The translations under genes and the position numbers were made by a program. Below, piece after piece: positions 24,760 through 33,799 of a stretch of DNA of 64,000 nt. Within the stretch, counting starts at the first letter, position 1. Each line of letters starts with the position of its first letter. The notes under the pieces were generated by a model. The model did no database searches. It was not told the origin of the DNA and saw only the letters and a program-made list of their open reading frames with translations. This DNA is from Nocardioides panacisoli (GTDB lineage Bacteria; Actinomycetota; Actinomycetes; Propionibacteriales; Nocardioidaceae): positions 1-64,000 of the forward strand of contig NZ_CP080409.1 in the NCBI RefSeq assembly GCF_019448235.1. The letters run 5' to 3'.

Positions 24760-26753
24760 GTCGCTACCGCCGCTACGACGGCGGCGACCCGCTCGCCCCG
24801 CCGGTCGACATCGCCGAGGCGCTCGACGCCATCGGTGAGGAGGTCATGGCCGGCTACAGCCCCGAGCGGGCCATGGCCGAGGCACTGCGCCGCGGCGACA
24901 GCGAGCGACGGGGCCTGGACGACCTCGCCCGCCGCATCGCGGAGAAGCGCCGCGAGCTGCTGCAGCGCCACAACCTCGACGGCACCATGAACGAGGTCAA
25001 GGAGCTGCTGGACCAGGCGGTGCTCGCCGAGCGCAAGCAGCTCGCGCGCGACGCGATGATGGACGAGGACGACCGCACCTTCCGCGAGATGCGCCTGGGC
25101 ACCCTGCCCGACTCGCCCGCAGCCGCGGTGAGCGAGCTCTCCGACTACGACTGGCAGTCCGGCGAGGCGCGCGAGGCCTTCGAGCAGATCAAGGACCTCC
25201 TCGGCCGCGAGGTGCTCGACCAGCGCTTCGCCGGCATGAAGCAGGCGTTGGAGGGTGCCACCGAGGAGGACCGCGAGGCCGTCGGCCAGATGCTCTCCGA
25301 CCTCAACGAGCTGCTGGAGAAGCGGGCGCGCGGTGAGGACACCCAGCAGGACTTCGAGGACTTCATGGCCGAGCACGGCCAGCACTTCCCGGAGGACCCA
25401 CAGGACCTCGACGAGCTGCTCGACACGCTCGCGCAGCGATCCGCGGCGGCCCAGCGGATGCTCAACTCGATGTCGCCCGAGCAGCGGGAAGAGCTGATGC
25501 AGCTCTCCGCCCAGGCGTTCGGCTCCCCGGCGCTGATGGACCAGCTCAACCGGCTCGACGCCAACCTGCAGGGCCTCCGCCCGGGCGAGGACTGGTCGGG
25601 GTCGGAGCGGTTCGGCGGCGGTGAGGGCCTCGGCCTGGGCGACGGCACCGGGGCGTTGCAGGACCTCGGCGAGCTCGACCAGCTCTTCGACCAACTCTCG
25701 CAGTCCTACCAGGGCGCCCGACTCGACGACATCGACCTCGACAAGCTCTCCCGCCAGCTCGGCGACGAGGCCGCGGTCGACGCGCGCAAGCTCCAGGAGC
25801 TCGAGCAGGCACTGCGCGACTCCGGGGCCATGGAGCGCAGCTTCGACGGCGACCTGCGGCTGACCCCGAAGGCCATGCGGCAGCTGGGCAAGGCACTGTT
25901 GCGCGACGTCGCCGAGCGGATGTCGGGACGGCAGGGACAACGGGACCTGCGCCGAGCGGGTGGCGCCGGTGACCTGTCCGGCGCGAGCCGGCCCTGGGAG
26001 TTCGGCGACACCGAGCCCTGGGACATCCCGCGCACCGTGCTCAACGGCGTACGCCGCCGCGCGGGCGACCCGGACGGCCCGCGGATCGCGGTCGACGACA
26101 TCGAGGTCGCCGAGACCGAGGCCCGCACCCAGGCCGCGGTGGCGCTGTGCGTGGACACCAGCTTCTCGATGGCCATGGACGGTCGCTGGGTGCCGATGAA
26201 GCGGACGGCGCTCGCGCTGCAGACCCTGATCGGGACCCGGTTCCGCGGCGACGACCTGGAGCTGATCTCCTTCGGGCGCCATGCGCAGACGATGCGGATC
26301 GAGGAGCTGACCGCGCTGGAGCCGCGATGGTCCAAGGGCACCAACCTGCACCACGCCCTGCTGCTGGCCAACCGCCACTTCCGCAAGCACCCCAACGCCC
26401 AACCAGTGCTGCTGGTCGTCACCGATGGCGAGCCGACCTCGCACCTGGAACCCGACGGCGAGGTCTACTTCGAGTACCCGCCGCACCCGCTGACGCTGGC
26501 CCTCTCGGTGCGGGAGCTGGACAACGCGATGCGGCTCGGCGCGCAGACGACCTTCTTCCGGCTGGGGGAGGACCCCGGCCTGGCGCGGTTCATCGACTCC
26601 ATGGCCCGCCGCGTCGACGGCAGCGTCGTCAACCCCGAGGCCGACGACCTCGGCGCCGCCGTCGTCGGCTCCTACCTCGGCTCCCGCGGTCCCTCGGGTC
26701 GTCCGGGGTCCTACTCGGACTTCTTCGGCGGCCGCGGCTTCTGGGTCGGCTGA
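24756..26753 (+). CDS. VWA domain protein, partner of MoxR ATPase
   Basis: 665 residues. A long acidic helical N-terminal region (1-420) contains repeated EL/DL helices and a Gly-rich linker. The C-terminal VWA domain (about 465-640) has the MIDAS motif DTSFSM, a T in KGTNLH and D in VTDGEP. It is like Rv0959 of M. tuberculosis and is co-translated with the ATPase. The pair probably forms a chaperone or metal-insertion complex with unknown client. The inverted repeat after the stop likely ends transcription. Confidence 0.87.
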   Translation: MSRYRRYDGGDPLAPPVDIAEALDAIGEEVMAGYSPERAMAEALRRGDSERRGLDDLARRIAEKRRELLQRHNLDGTMNEVKELLDQAVLAERKQLARDAMMDEDDRTFREMRLGTLPDSPAAAVSELSDYDWQSGEAREAFEQIKDLLGREVLDQRFAGMKQALEGATEEDREAVGQMLSDLNELLEKRARGEDTQQDFEDFMAEHGQHFPEDPQDLDELLDTLAQRSAAAQRMLNSMSPEQREELMQLSAQAFGSPALMDQLNRLDANLQGLRPGEDWSGSERFGGGEGLGLGDGTGALQDLGELDQLFDQLSQSYQGARLDDIDLDKLSRQLGDEAAVDARKLQELEQALRDSGAMERSFDGDLRLTPKAMRQLGKALLRDVAERMSGRQGQRDLRRAGGAGDLSGASRPWEFGDTEPWDIPRTVLNGVRRRAGDPDGPRIAVDDIEVAETEARTQAAVALCVDTSFSMAMDGRWVPMKRTALALQTLIGTRFRGDDLELISFGRHAQTMRIEELTALEPRWSKGTNLHHALLLANRHFRKHPNAQPVLLVVTDGEPTSHLEPDGEVYFEYPPHPLTLALSVRELDNAMRLGAQTTFFRLGEDPGLARFIDSMARRVDGSVVNPEADDLGAAVVGSYLGSRGPSGRPGSYSDFFGGRGFWVG

Positions 26754-26758
26754 GGTCC

Positions 26759-26819
26759 GTCGTACCAAGCGAATTCGTCGTCCAACCAGCAGGAAGACGA
26801 CAAGAACGCTTGGTGCGAC
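26759..26819. terminator. Long imperfect inverted repeat, bidirectional terminator
   Basis: Two 24-base arms (26759-26782 and 26796-26819), centred on the ACCAAGCG/CGCTTGGT core and with few mismatches, surround a 13-base loop. It lies between the convergent VWA and ROK genes. Confidence 0.65.
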
Positions 26820-26823
26820 GTGC

Positions 26824-27981
26824 CTACTCGGCGACGGCGGCGTGGTCGATCGCGTCGGGCGACAGCACGTGGGCGATGGCCAGGGCGGCGGCACCGGTGA
26901 CACCGGCGAGCCCGCCCGCGCGGGAGGGGACCACCGAGAGGTGTTCGGTCGCCAACGGCAGCGAGCGCTGGTAGACGATCTCGCGGATGCCCGCGATGAG
27001 GCCCTCGCCGGCGACCGCGAGCGAGCCGCCGATCACGATCACCGACGGGTTCACCAGGTTCACCAGCGCCGCCAGGACCTCGCCGAGGTCCCGACCGGCC
27101 TGGCGCACCGCCTGGACGGCGTGCGGGTTGCCGCCACGGACCAGGGCGACCACCTCGTGGTCGTGGGACACCTCGACACCGGCGTCGCGCACCCGCGCGG
27201 CGAGCGCGGGGATGGCGGCGATGGCCTCCAGGCACCCCTGGTTGCCGCACCGGCAGCTCACCTCGGCGCCGCGGGCGACGAAGACGTGGCCGAGGTCGCC
27301 GGCCGTGCCCTGCGCCCCACGCTGCAGCACGCCGCCGCTGATGATGCCGGCGCCGATGCCGGTGCCGACCTTGATGAAGACCACGTCGTCGACGTCGGGG
27401 AGGTGGGCGTGGCGCTCGCCCAGCGCCATCACGTTGACGTCGTTGTCGACCAGCACGGGGACGTCGAACGCGCGCTGGACGTGTCCGGGGACGTCGTACC
27501 GGTCCCAGCCGGGCATGATCGGCGGATTGATCGCACGCCCCGTCGAGTGCTCGACGGGTCCGGGCAGCCCGATGCCGATGGCGGCGAGGTCGCGGCCGTC
27601 CTCGGGCCGCTCCCCGAGGAGCCGGTGGATGGCCTGCTCGACCCAGCCCAGTACCCGGTCCGGGCCCAGCGCGATGTCGAGCCGGTCGGTGTGCTCGGCG
27701 AGGACCCGGCCGTCGAGATCGGCGAGGGCCGCGGTGGCATGGGTGGCGCCCAGGTCGATGCCCGCGACGACGCGGGCGGAGGGGTTGAAGGCCAGCAGCG
27801 ACGGGGGCCGCCCGCCGGTGGAGACCCCGCCGTAGGGGACCACCAGCCCCAGTGACATCAGCGCGTCCAGCCGCGCCGAGACCGTGGACCGGGCCAGTCC
27901 GGTGAGCTCGGCGAGCTGGGCCCGGGTGCGCGGCTCGCCGTCGCGAAGGAGGTCGAAGACGTCGCTGTGCCGCACGCTCAT
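26824..27981 (-). CDS. ROK family transcriptional repressor
   Basis: 385 residues. An N-terminal winged helix (about 5-60, with TRAQLAELTGLARSTVSARLDAL) is joined to a ROK sugar-kinase domain with the ATP motif GIDLGATHATAAL (about 74-86), the catalytic loop LVDNDVN, and the zinc signature CRCGNQGCLE. It is divergent from the ABC sugar transporter operon and very probably regulates it in response to the transported sugar or its phosphate. A TAAAGT -10-like box lies 16 bases upstream of the ATG. Confidence 0.9.
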   Translation of the reverse strand: MSVRHSDVFDLLRDGEPRTRAQLAELTGLARSTVSARLDALMSLGLVVPYGGVSTGGRPPSLLAFNPSARVVAGIDLGATHATAALADLDGRVLAEHTDRLDIALGPDRVLGWVEQAIHRLLGERPEDGRDLAAIGIGLPGPVEHSTGRAINPPIMPGWDRYDVPGHVQRAFDVPVLVDNDVNVMALGERHAHLPDVDDVVFIKVGTGIGAGIISGGVLQRGAQGTAGDLGHVFVARGAEVSCRCGNQGCLEAIAAIPALAARVRDAGVEVSHDHEVVALVRGGNPHAVQAVRQAGRDLGEVLAALVNLVNPSVIVIGGSLAVAGEGLIAGIREIVYQRSLPLATEHLSVVPSRAGGLAGVTGAAALAIAHVLSPDAIDHAAVAE

Positions 27982-28010
27982 GAGTCAACCACGCGGGACT
28001 TTATCTCGTC

Positions 28011-28050
28011 CACCCACCGACTTCTGCGCAGTGCTCGACAAAAGTGGGTG
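28011..28050. promoter_or_regulatory. Inverted repeat between ROK and ABC genes
   Basis: CACCCAC (28011-28017) and GTGGGTG (28044-28050) are perfect inverted arms 26 bases apart in the divergent promoter region. This may be a ROK operator or two half-sites. Confidence 0.35.
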
Positions 28051-28070
28051 ACGCATGCCACAGTGACGGC

Positions 28071-29621
28071 GTGCCGCAGCAGAGCGACAGTGCCACCGGA
28101 ACGCCGGGCGCGCCGGGGGTTGCCGACGGGGCCCACGTCGTCCTGCGGACGCGGGGGCTGACGAAGAGCTTCGTGGGCAACACCGTCCTGGCCGACGTCG
28201 ACCTCGACCTCCACCGGGGTGAGGTCCACGGCCTGGTCGGTGAGAACGGTGCGGGCAAGTCGACCCTGATGAAGATCGTCGCCGGGGTGCACGCCGCCGA
28301 CTCCGGCAGCGTGGAGCTCGACGGACGACCGGTGAGCTTCCACCACCCCGTGCAGGCCCAGCAGGCCGGCGTCTCGACGGTCTTCCAGGAGTTCAACCTG
28401 CTGCCGGAGCGCACGGTCGCCGAGAACGTCTGGCTCGGCCGGGAGCCCCGGCGCTCCGGACTCGTCGACGTGCCCCGGATGCAGCGCGACACCCAGGAGT
28501 TGCTGGACGGGCTCGGTGTCGGCGGACTCGGGCCGGACCAGCTCGTCCGGACCCTCTCGGTCGCCGAGCAGCAGGTCGTCGAGATCGCCAAGGCCGTCAG
28601 CTACGACGCCCGGATCATCGCCATGGACGAGCCGACGGCGGCACTCGCCGAACACGAGGTGGAGCTCCTCTACGGCATCATCCGCGGCCTCACCGAGCGC
28701 GGCGTCGCGATCCTCTACGTCTCCCACCGGCTGCGCGAGATCTTCGACCTCTGCGACACCATCACCGTCCTCAAGGACGGCGAGCAGGTCGCCACCCGGT
28801 CCGCGGCCGACCTCGACGACGGCGAGCTGGTCCGCCTCATGGTCGGGCGCGAGCTCACCTCCTTCTTCCCCGCGGCCGCACCCGGCACCGAGGTCGGGGA
28901 GCCGCTGCTGACACTGCGTGGCGCGGGCAACGACTACGTCGACGACGTCTCCCTCACGCTGCGGGCCGGTGAGATCGTGGGCGTCTCCGGACTGCAGGGG
29001 TCGGGCCGCACCGAGCTGCTCGAGGCGGTCTTCGGCGTACGTCCCTTCAGTCGTGGCGAGATGGTGCTCGGCGAGCGCAGCATCCGGCCGGGATCCCCCC
29101 GCGCAGCCATCCGCGCCGGGTTGGCGATGATCACCGAGGACCGCAAGGCCACCGGGTTGGCGCTGAACCTCTCCATCCTCGACAACGCGCTCGGAGTGGT
29201 GCGGGCGGTCTTCCCCGGACGCACCGCCGCCGCGCGGCGGGACGTGCCCGGACTGATGTCGAACCTGTCGGTCGCGGCACGCGCCCTGGACCAGGAGGTC
29301 CAGTTCCTCTCCGGCGGCAACCAGCAGAAGGTGGTGCTCGCCCGCTGGCTGTCGACCAAGCCGCGGGTGGTGCTGATGGACGAGCCGACGCGTGGGATCG
29401 ACGTCGGGGCGAAGCACGGCATCTACGAGCTCATGCGCGAGCTCGCCCGCGAGGGGGTCGCGGTGCTGATGGTCTCCAGCGAGCTGCCCGAGGTGCTCGG
29501 CATGTCCGACCGGATCCTCGTCATGCGTGACGGACTGCTGGCCGGCGAGCTCGCATCCGGAGCCTCCGAGGAGGACGTCCTGGCGTTGGCCACCGGGATG
29601 CGAGAGGACGGTGCGGCATGA
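28071..29621 (+). CDS. Sugar ABC transporter ATPase (two-domain, RbsA/MglA type)
   Basis: 516 residues with two ABC domains. The first is canonical: Walker A GENGAGKST (about 59-67), signature LSVAEQQ and Walker B IIAMDEPT. The second is the degenerate-type domain of this class, with GLQGSGRTE in place of Walker A and the signature LSGGNQQK. It powers uptake by the two following permeases. The GTG start at 28071 follows the family N-terminus. It overlaps the next gene by ATGA. Confidence 0.92.
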   Translation: MPQQSDSATGTPGAPGVADGAHVVLRTRGLTKSFVGNTVLADVDLDLHRGEVHGLVGENGAGKSTLMKIVAGVHAADSGSVELDGRPVSFHHPVQAQQAGVSTVFQEFNLLPERTVAENVWLGREPRRSGLVDVPRMQRDTQELLDGLGVGGLGPDQLVRTLSVAEQQVVEIAKAVSYDARIIAMDEPTAALAEHEVELLYGIIRGLTERGVAILYVSHRLREIFDLCDTITVLKDGEQVATRSAADLDDGELVRLMVGRELTSFFPAAAPGTEVGEPLLTLRGAGNDYVDDVSLTLRAGEIVGVSGLQGSGRTELLEAVFGVRPFSRGEMVLGERSIRPGSPRAAIRAGLAMITEDRKATGLALNLSILDNALGVVRAVFPGRTAAARRDVPGLMSNLSVAARALDQEVQFLSGGNQQKVVLARWLSTKPRVVLMDEPTRGIDVGAKHGIYELMRELAREGVAVLMVSSELPEVLGMSDRILVMRDGLLAGELASGASEEDVLALATGMREDGAA

Positions 29622-30643
29622 CGGCGGCGGTCCAGCGACGGACGGGACGGCTGACCTCCACCGGCATCGTGACGATCGTCCTGGCGCTCAGCATCGTGGT
29701 CGGGGCGATCCTGACCGCCCTGGAGGGACGCAACTTCTTCAGTGCCGGCAACCTCTCCTCGATCCTGACCGCGACCAGCATCCTGGGCTTCATCGCCATC
29801 GGACAGACCCTGGTGATCCTCGTCGGCAGCCTGGACCTCTCCGTGCCGTACGTCGTCAGCCTCACCAGCGTGCTGGCCGCCGGCACCATGGCCGGTGAGA
29901 CCGGCAACGTGCTCCCGGCCGTGCTCGTCGCGCTCGGGGTCGCCGCGGTCCTCGGCCTGGTCAGCGGTCTCGTCGTCAGCCTGCTCCACGTGCACGGCTT
30001 CATCGCCACCCTGGGCATGGGGCTCATCGTGAGCGGCTACCTCGCCACCAACTACCAGGGCAACCACGGTGCGGCCCCGCGTTCCTTCCGGCTCATCGGT
30101 GCCACGCAGATCGGGCCGGTGCCGGTCTCGTTCCTCATCCTGCTCGGCTGCGCCGGCGCCGCGATCCTGATGCTGCGGCGTACCCGCATGGGCCACCACC
30201 TCTACGCGGTCGGTGGCAACGCCGAGGTGGCCCGCCTCTCCGGAGTGCGCACCCCGGTGCCGATCGTGACCGCCCACGTCCTGTGCTCGGTGCTGTGCGG
30301 CATGGCCGGCCTGCTGCTGCTCGCCCGGCTCTCGGTCGGCAACCCCACCATCGGCAGCCAGGGGCAGTACGACCTGATGTCGATCGCCGCGGTCGTGCTC
30401 GGCGGCACCGTGCTCGGGGGCGGCAAGGGCAACGTCACCGGCACGCTCGCCGGCGTCGCGATCTTCGCGGTGATGAGCAACGTCATGGCGGTGATGCAGA
30501 TCGACCCGTTCCTGCGCGACGTGATCCGTGGCGCGGTCATCGTGATCGCCGTGGCCGTCTACGCCCGCCGCGAGGTCAGCCGTCGTCCCGCACGGTTCGA
30601 GGCCGGACGCACCGGATCCGCCACGCTGCAGGGGGTCCGATGA
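29618..30643 (+). CDS. Sugar ABC transporter permease 1 (RbsC type)
   Basis: 341 residues, about 8-10 membrane helices, BPD_transp_2 family. It has the usual GQTLVILVGSLDLSVP motif early, a MGHHLYAVGGNAEVARLSGV cytoplasmic loop and an AAVVLGGTVLGGG loop. It forms the membrane channel with the second permease. It overlaps both the ATPase gene and the second permease gene by four bases. Confidence 0.92.
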   Translation: MTAAVQRRTGRLTSTGIVTIVLALSIVVGAILTALEGRNFFSAGNLSSILTATSILGFIAIGQTLVILVGSLDLSVPYVVSLTSVLAAGTMAGETGNVLPAVLVALGVAAVLGLVSGLVVSLLHVHGFIATLGMGLIVSGYLATNYQGNHGAAPRSFRLIGATQIGPVPVSFLILLGCAGAAILMLRRTRMGHHLYAVGGNAEVARLSGVRTPVPIVTAHVLCSVLCGMAGLLLLARLSVGNPTIGSQGQYDLMSIAAVVLGGTVLGGGKGNVTGTLAGVAIFAVMSNVMAVMQIDPFLRDVIRGAVIVIAVAVYARREVSRRPARFEAGRTGSATLQGVR

Positions 30644-31740
30644 GCTCCGCCACCGCGCCGTCCGCGCTCGCGCAGCGCTCCCACGGCTTCCTCGGACGCC
30701 TCGGCGCCGCGCTGCTCACGCCGGGGGGCGCCGTCTACGTGCTGGTGATCGTGCTGGTGGTCGCGATCATCGCGGCCAACCCGAACTTCGGCGACCCCGG
30801 GGTGTTGGTGCGCTTCCTGGGTCGTACGGCCCCCATCGCCATCGCCGCCATCGGGCAGTACTACGTGATCGTCTCCGGCGAGTTCGACCTGTCCATGGGG
30901 GCGGTCGTCGCCACCCAGGTGGTGATGGCGGGCAACCTGATCGGCGAGGACCCCGACCGGATCGTCCCCGTCATGGTGCTGATGCTCCTGGTCGGCGCCC
31001 TCGTCGGGCTGGTCAACGGCCTGGTGTCCACGTTGCTGCGGGTCCCGAGCTTCATCGTCACGCTCGCGATGATGCTCGCGCTCGGCGGGCTCATCGACTA
31101 CCTGACCGGGGGCGCCGCGACGGGCAACCCGCACGAGAACTTCCGCGAGATCGGACGGGGCGTCATCGACGGCGTACCGATCATCGAGGTGCTGCCCTAC
31201 TCGCTGATCATCCTCGCCGTGATCGCCGGCGCCGCGTCCTGGCTGATGCGACGTCCCTTCGGCCGGACCCTGATCGCCGCCGGTGACAACCCGCACGCCA
31301 GCCACGTGGCCGGCGCACCGCTGTGGTGGGTCAAGACGCGTGCCTTCGTGCTGTCCTCGTTGTCAGCCACCGTGGCCGGCATGCTCCTGGTGGGCTACGC
31401 CGGCGTCCACCCCTCGGTCGGCGAGGGGTACGAGTTCACCGCGATCACCGCCGTCGTGCTCGGCGGCACGGTGCTGGGCGGTGGCCGGGGGTGGGTGCTC
31501 TCCTCCGCGGCCGGGGCATTCGCGCTGGAGTTCCTCTTCACCCTGCTCACCGCCCTCGACGTGCAGTCCACGTGGCGCGACACCGTCCAGGGCCTGATCA
31601 TCATCGTCGCCGTCGCGCTCGCCGCACGTGCCTGGACCGTCGGCCGCGGTCGCGGTCGTCCCGAGGCCCGGGCACCCGACACCACCGATCTTCCCGAGAC
31701 ACCCACGCCCTCGTTGGGCACCAACACAGGAGGAAACTGA
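30640..31740 (+). CDS. Sugar ABC transporter permease 2 (RbsC type)
   Basis: 366 residues, BPD_transp_2 family. The corresponding motifs are GQYYVIVSGEFDLSMG, FGRTLIAAGDNPHASHVAG and TAVVLGGTVLGGGRG. Two non-identical permeases imply a heterodimeric channel. It has a proline-rich, hydrophilic C-terminal tail. Its TGA shares a base with the ATG of the binding protein gene, and an AGGAGG ribosome-binding site sits just before that start. Confidence 0.92.
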   Translation: MSSATAPSALAQRSHGFLGRLGAALLTPGGAVYVLVIVLVVAIIAANPNFGDPGVLVRFLGRTAPIAIAAIGQYYVIVSGEFDLSMGAVVATQVVMAGNLIGEDPDRIVPVMVLMLLVGALVGLVNGLVSTLLRVPSFIVTLAMMLALGGLIDYLTGGAATGNPHENFREIGRGVIDGVPIIEVLPYSLIILAVIAGAASWLMRRPFGRTLIAAGDNPHASHVAGAPLWWVKTRAFVLSSLSATVAGMLLVGYAGVHPSVGEGYEFTAITAVVLGGTVLGGGRGWVLSSAAGAFALEFLFTLLTALDVQSTWRDTVQGLIIIVAVALAARAWTVGRGRGRPEARAPDTTDLPETPTPSLGTNTGGN

Positions 31741-32936
31741 TGCGCACACCGATGAGAGGGATGCTGGCGGGTGCTGCGGCCCTGGCGCTGTTCGCCGCCT
31801 GCTCGACCGACGAGTCGCTCGACGACCCGGCCGCCGAGGACACCCAGGACGAGAGCACGCAGTGGTTCGTGCAGGAGGAGTACGAGACACAGCTGGAGCA
31901 GATCGAGGCCACCTTCGAGGGGCCCGAGGACCAGCCGTGGCTGCAGTACATCGACGGTGACATGAGCGACACCTCCGAGTGGGCGACCGACCAGCCGATG
32001 AAGGCCTGCTTCGCCAACGCCTCGATCTCCAACCCGTGGCGCCAGACCGGCTGGATCACGATGAACCAGCAGCTGAAGGTGCTCAAGCAGCAGGGCGTCA
32101 TCTCCGCCATGGAGACCCGCGACGCCGGCGACGACGACAACACCCAGATCGCCGACATCGACTACTTCATCTCCGAGGGCAACTGCGACGTCTTCATCAT
32201 CTCCCCGAACTCCACGGCGGCGATGACCCCGGCGGTGGAGCGGGCCTGTGACACGGGCAAGCCGGTCATCGTCTTCGACCGCGGCGTCGAGACCGACTGC
32301 CCCGTCTCCTTCGTCCACCCGATCGGCGGCTACGCCTGGGGCATCGAGAGTGCCAACTTCCTCGTCGACGAGCTCGAGGAGGGCGACAAGGTCGTGGCGC
32401 TGCGGATCCTGCCGGGCGTCGACGTGCTCGAGACCCGCTGGGCCACCGCGGAGAGGATCTTCGAGGAGAACGGCATCGAGGCCGTGGACTACTTCACCGG
32501 TGCCGACCCGTCGGAGATCAAGAAGATCATGTCCGACGAGCTGGTCAAGGGTGAGGTCGCCGGCATCTGGATGGACGCCGGCGACGGGGCCGTCGCCGCG
32601 ATCGAAGCCTTCGAGGACGCCGGCGTCGACTACCCGGTGATCACCGGTGAGGACGAGATGAGCTTCCTGCGCAAGTGGGAGTCGACGGGCCTGACCGGGC
32701 TCGCGCCCGTCTACTCCAACTTCCAGTGGCGCACGCCGCTGCTCGCGGTCGAGAAGATCGCCGCCGGCGAGGAGATCCCGACCGAGTGGGTACTCCCGCA
32801 GGAGCCGATCACCGAGGAGGAGCGCGGCGACTTCCTCGAGGCCAACCAGGGAATGCCCGACGGGCACTACGCGAAGTTCGGCGGCGAGGACCTCGCGGGC
32901 TACCCGCAGGTGTGGCAGGACCGGCAGATCCCGTGA
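31740..32936 (+). CDS. Sugar-binding lipoprotein of ABC transporter
   Basis: 398 residues with a lipoprotein signal (LFAAC, Cys21) and an acidic linker (about 22-45). A further approximately 40-residue N-terminal segment precedes the Periplasmic_binding_4-type domain, which makes it longer than ribose-binding proteins. The domain then runs with FIISPNSTAAMTPAVERACDTGKPVIVFDRG. The ligand is unknown; it is likely a sugar, polyol or anhydrosugar given the adjacent catabolic genes. It is the fourth gene of the operon. Confidence 0.9.
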   Translation: MRTPMRGMLAGAAALALFAACSTDESLDDPAAEDTQDESTQWFVQEEYETQLEQIEATFEGPEDQPWLQYIDGDMSDTSEWATDQPMKACFANASISNPWRQTGWITMNQQLKVLKQQGVISAMETRDAGDDDNTQIADIDYFISEGNCDVFIISPNSTAAMTPAVERACDTGKPVIVFDRGVETDCPVSFVHPIGGYAWGIESANFLVDELEEGDKVVALRILPGVDVLETRWATAERIFEENGIEAVDYFTGADPSEIKKIMSDELVKGEVAGIWMDAGDGAVAAIEAFEDAGVDYPVITGEDEMSFLRKWESTGLTGLAPVYSNFQWRTPLLAVEKIAAGEEIPTEWVLPQEPITEEERGDFLEANQGMPDGHYAKFGGEDLAGYPQVWQDRQIP

Positions 32937-33799
32937 GGCCGCTCGGCGTCAACACTTGGGTCTGGGTCTCCCCGCTCACCGACGACAACGCTCCCGGGCT
33001 GCTGCACCACGTCGCGGCCCTCGGCTTCGATGCCGTGGAGCTGCCGCTGGAGAACGCGGGCGACCTGACCCCGGGCCGGCTCGCCGACGTGCTCGGCGAG
33101 ACCGGGTTGACGCCGTACGTCGTGGGGGCCATGGCGCCGGGGCGCGACCTGGTCGCCACCTCACCCGACGTCGTTGCCGACACGCAGGAGTACCTGCGGG
33201 CCTGCGTCGACCTCGCCGAGGCGGTGGGAGCAGCCACGGTGTGCGGGCCGTTCCACGCCGCCACGGGGCGGGTCTGGCGCATGACGCACGAGGAGCGGGC
33301 GGCGGCGTACGACGAGTGGCGCGAGCACCTCGCGCCGGTCGTGGCGTACGCCGCCGACCGCGGGGTCCGCATCGGCATCGAACCGCTCAACCGCTACGAG
33401 ACCTCGATGGTGAACACCGTCGAGCAGGCCCTGGAGGCCCTCGACGGGCTGCTCGGCGACGGTCTCGGGCTGGCGTTGGACACCTACCACCTCGGCATCG
33501 AGGAGCGCTCGGCCGCCGACGCCGTCCGCCGGGCCGGGCACCACCTCGCCCACGTCCAGGTGTGCGGCAACGACCGCGGCGCCCCCGGTGGGGACCAGAC
33601 CGACTGGGACGGACTCTTCGCCGCGTTCGACGAGGTCGGGTACGCCGGCCCGCTGAACATCGAGAGCTTCACCCCCGACAACGCGGCGATCGCGGTCGCG
33701 GCCTCCATCTGGCGGCCGCTCGCGACCTCGCCCGACGACCTGGCGCGTGACGGGCTTGCGTTCCTGCGCACGCGCGCGACGGGAGGAACCGTCACATGA
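32933..33799 (+). CDS. TIM-barrel sugar epimerase-like protein (DTE family)
   Basis: 288 residues, AP-endonuclease-2/xylose-isomerase-like fold. Metal and catalytic residues of ketose 3-epimerases can be seen: Glu in GIEPLNRYETSMVN, Asp/His in LDTYHLGIEE, His in HVQVCGNDRGAPG and Glu in NIESF. This resembles D-tagatose/D-psicose 3-epimerase. In an operon with a dehydrogenase it may instead act on a keto-sugar intermediate. The GTG start overlaps the preceding stop by four bases. Confidence 0.82.
   Translation: MRPLGVNTWVWVSPLTDDNAPGLLHHVAALGFDAVELPLENAGDLTPGRLADVLGETGLTPYVVGAMAPGRDLVATSPDVVADTQEYLRACVDLAEAVGAATVCGPFHAATGRVWRMTHEERAAAYDEWREHLAPVVAYAADRGVRIGIEPLNRYETSMVNTVEQALEALDGLLGDGLGLALDTYHLGIEERSAADAVRRAGHHLAHVQVCGNDRGAPGGDQTDWDGLFAAFDEVGYAGPLNIESFTPDNAAIAVAASIWRPLATSPDDLARDGLAFLRTRATGGTVT

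Noticed and set aside
30283..31740. Longer reading of the second permease from 30283
   Set aside because: Residues before 30640 are the other-frame shadow of the first permease. The ATGA overlap defines the start.
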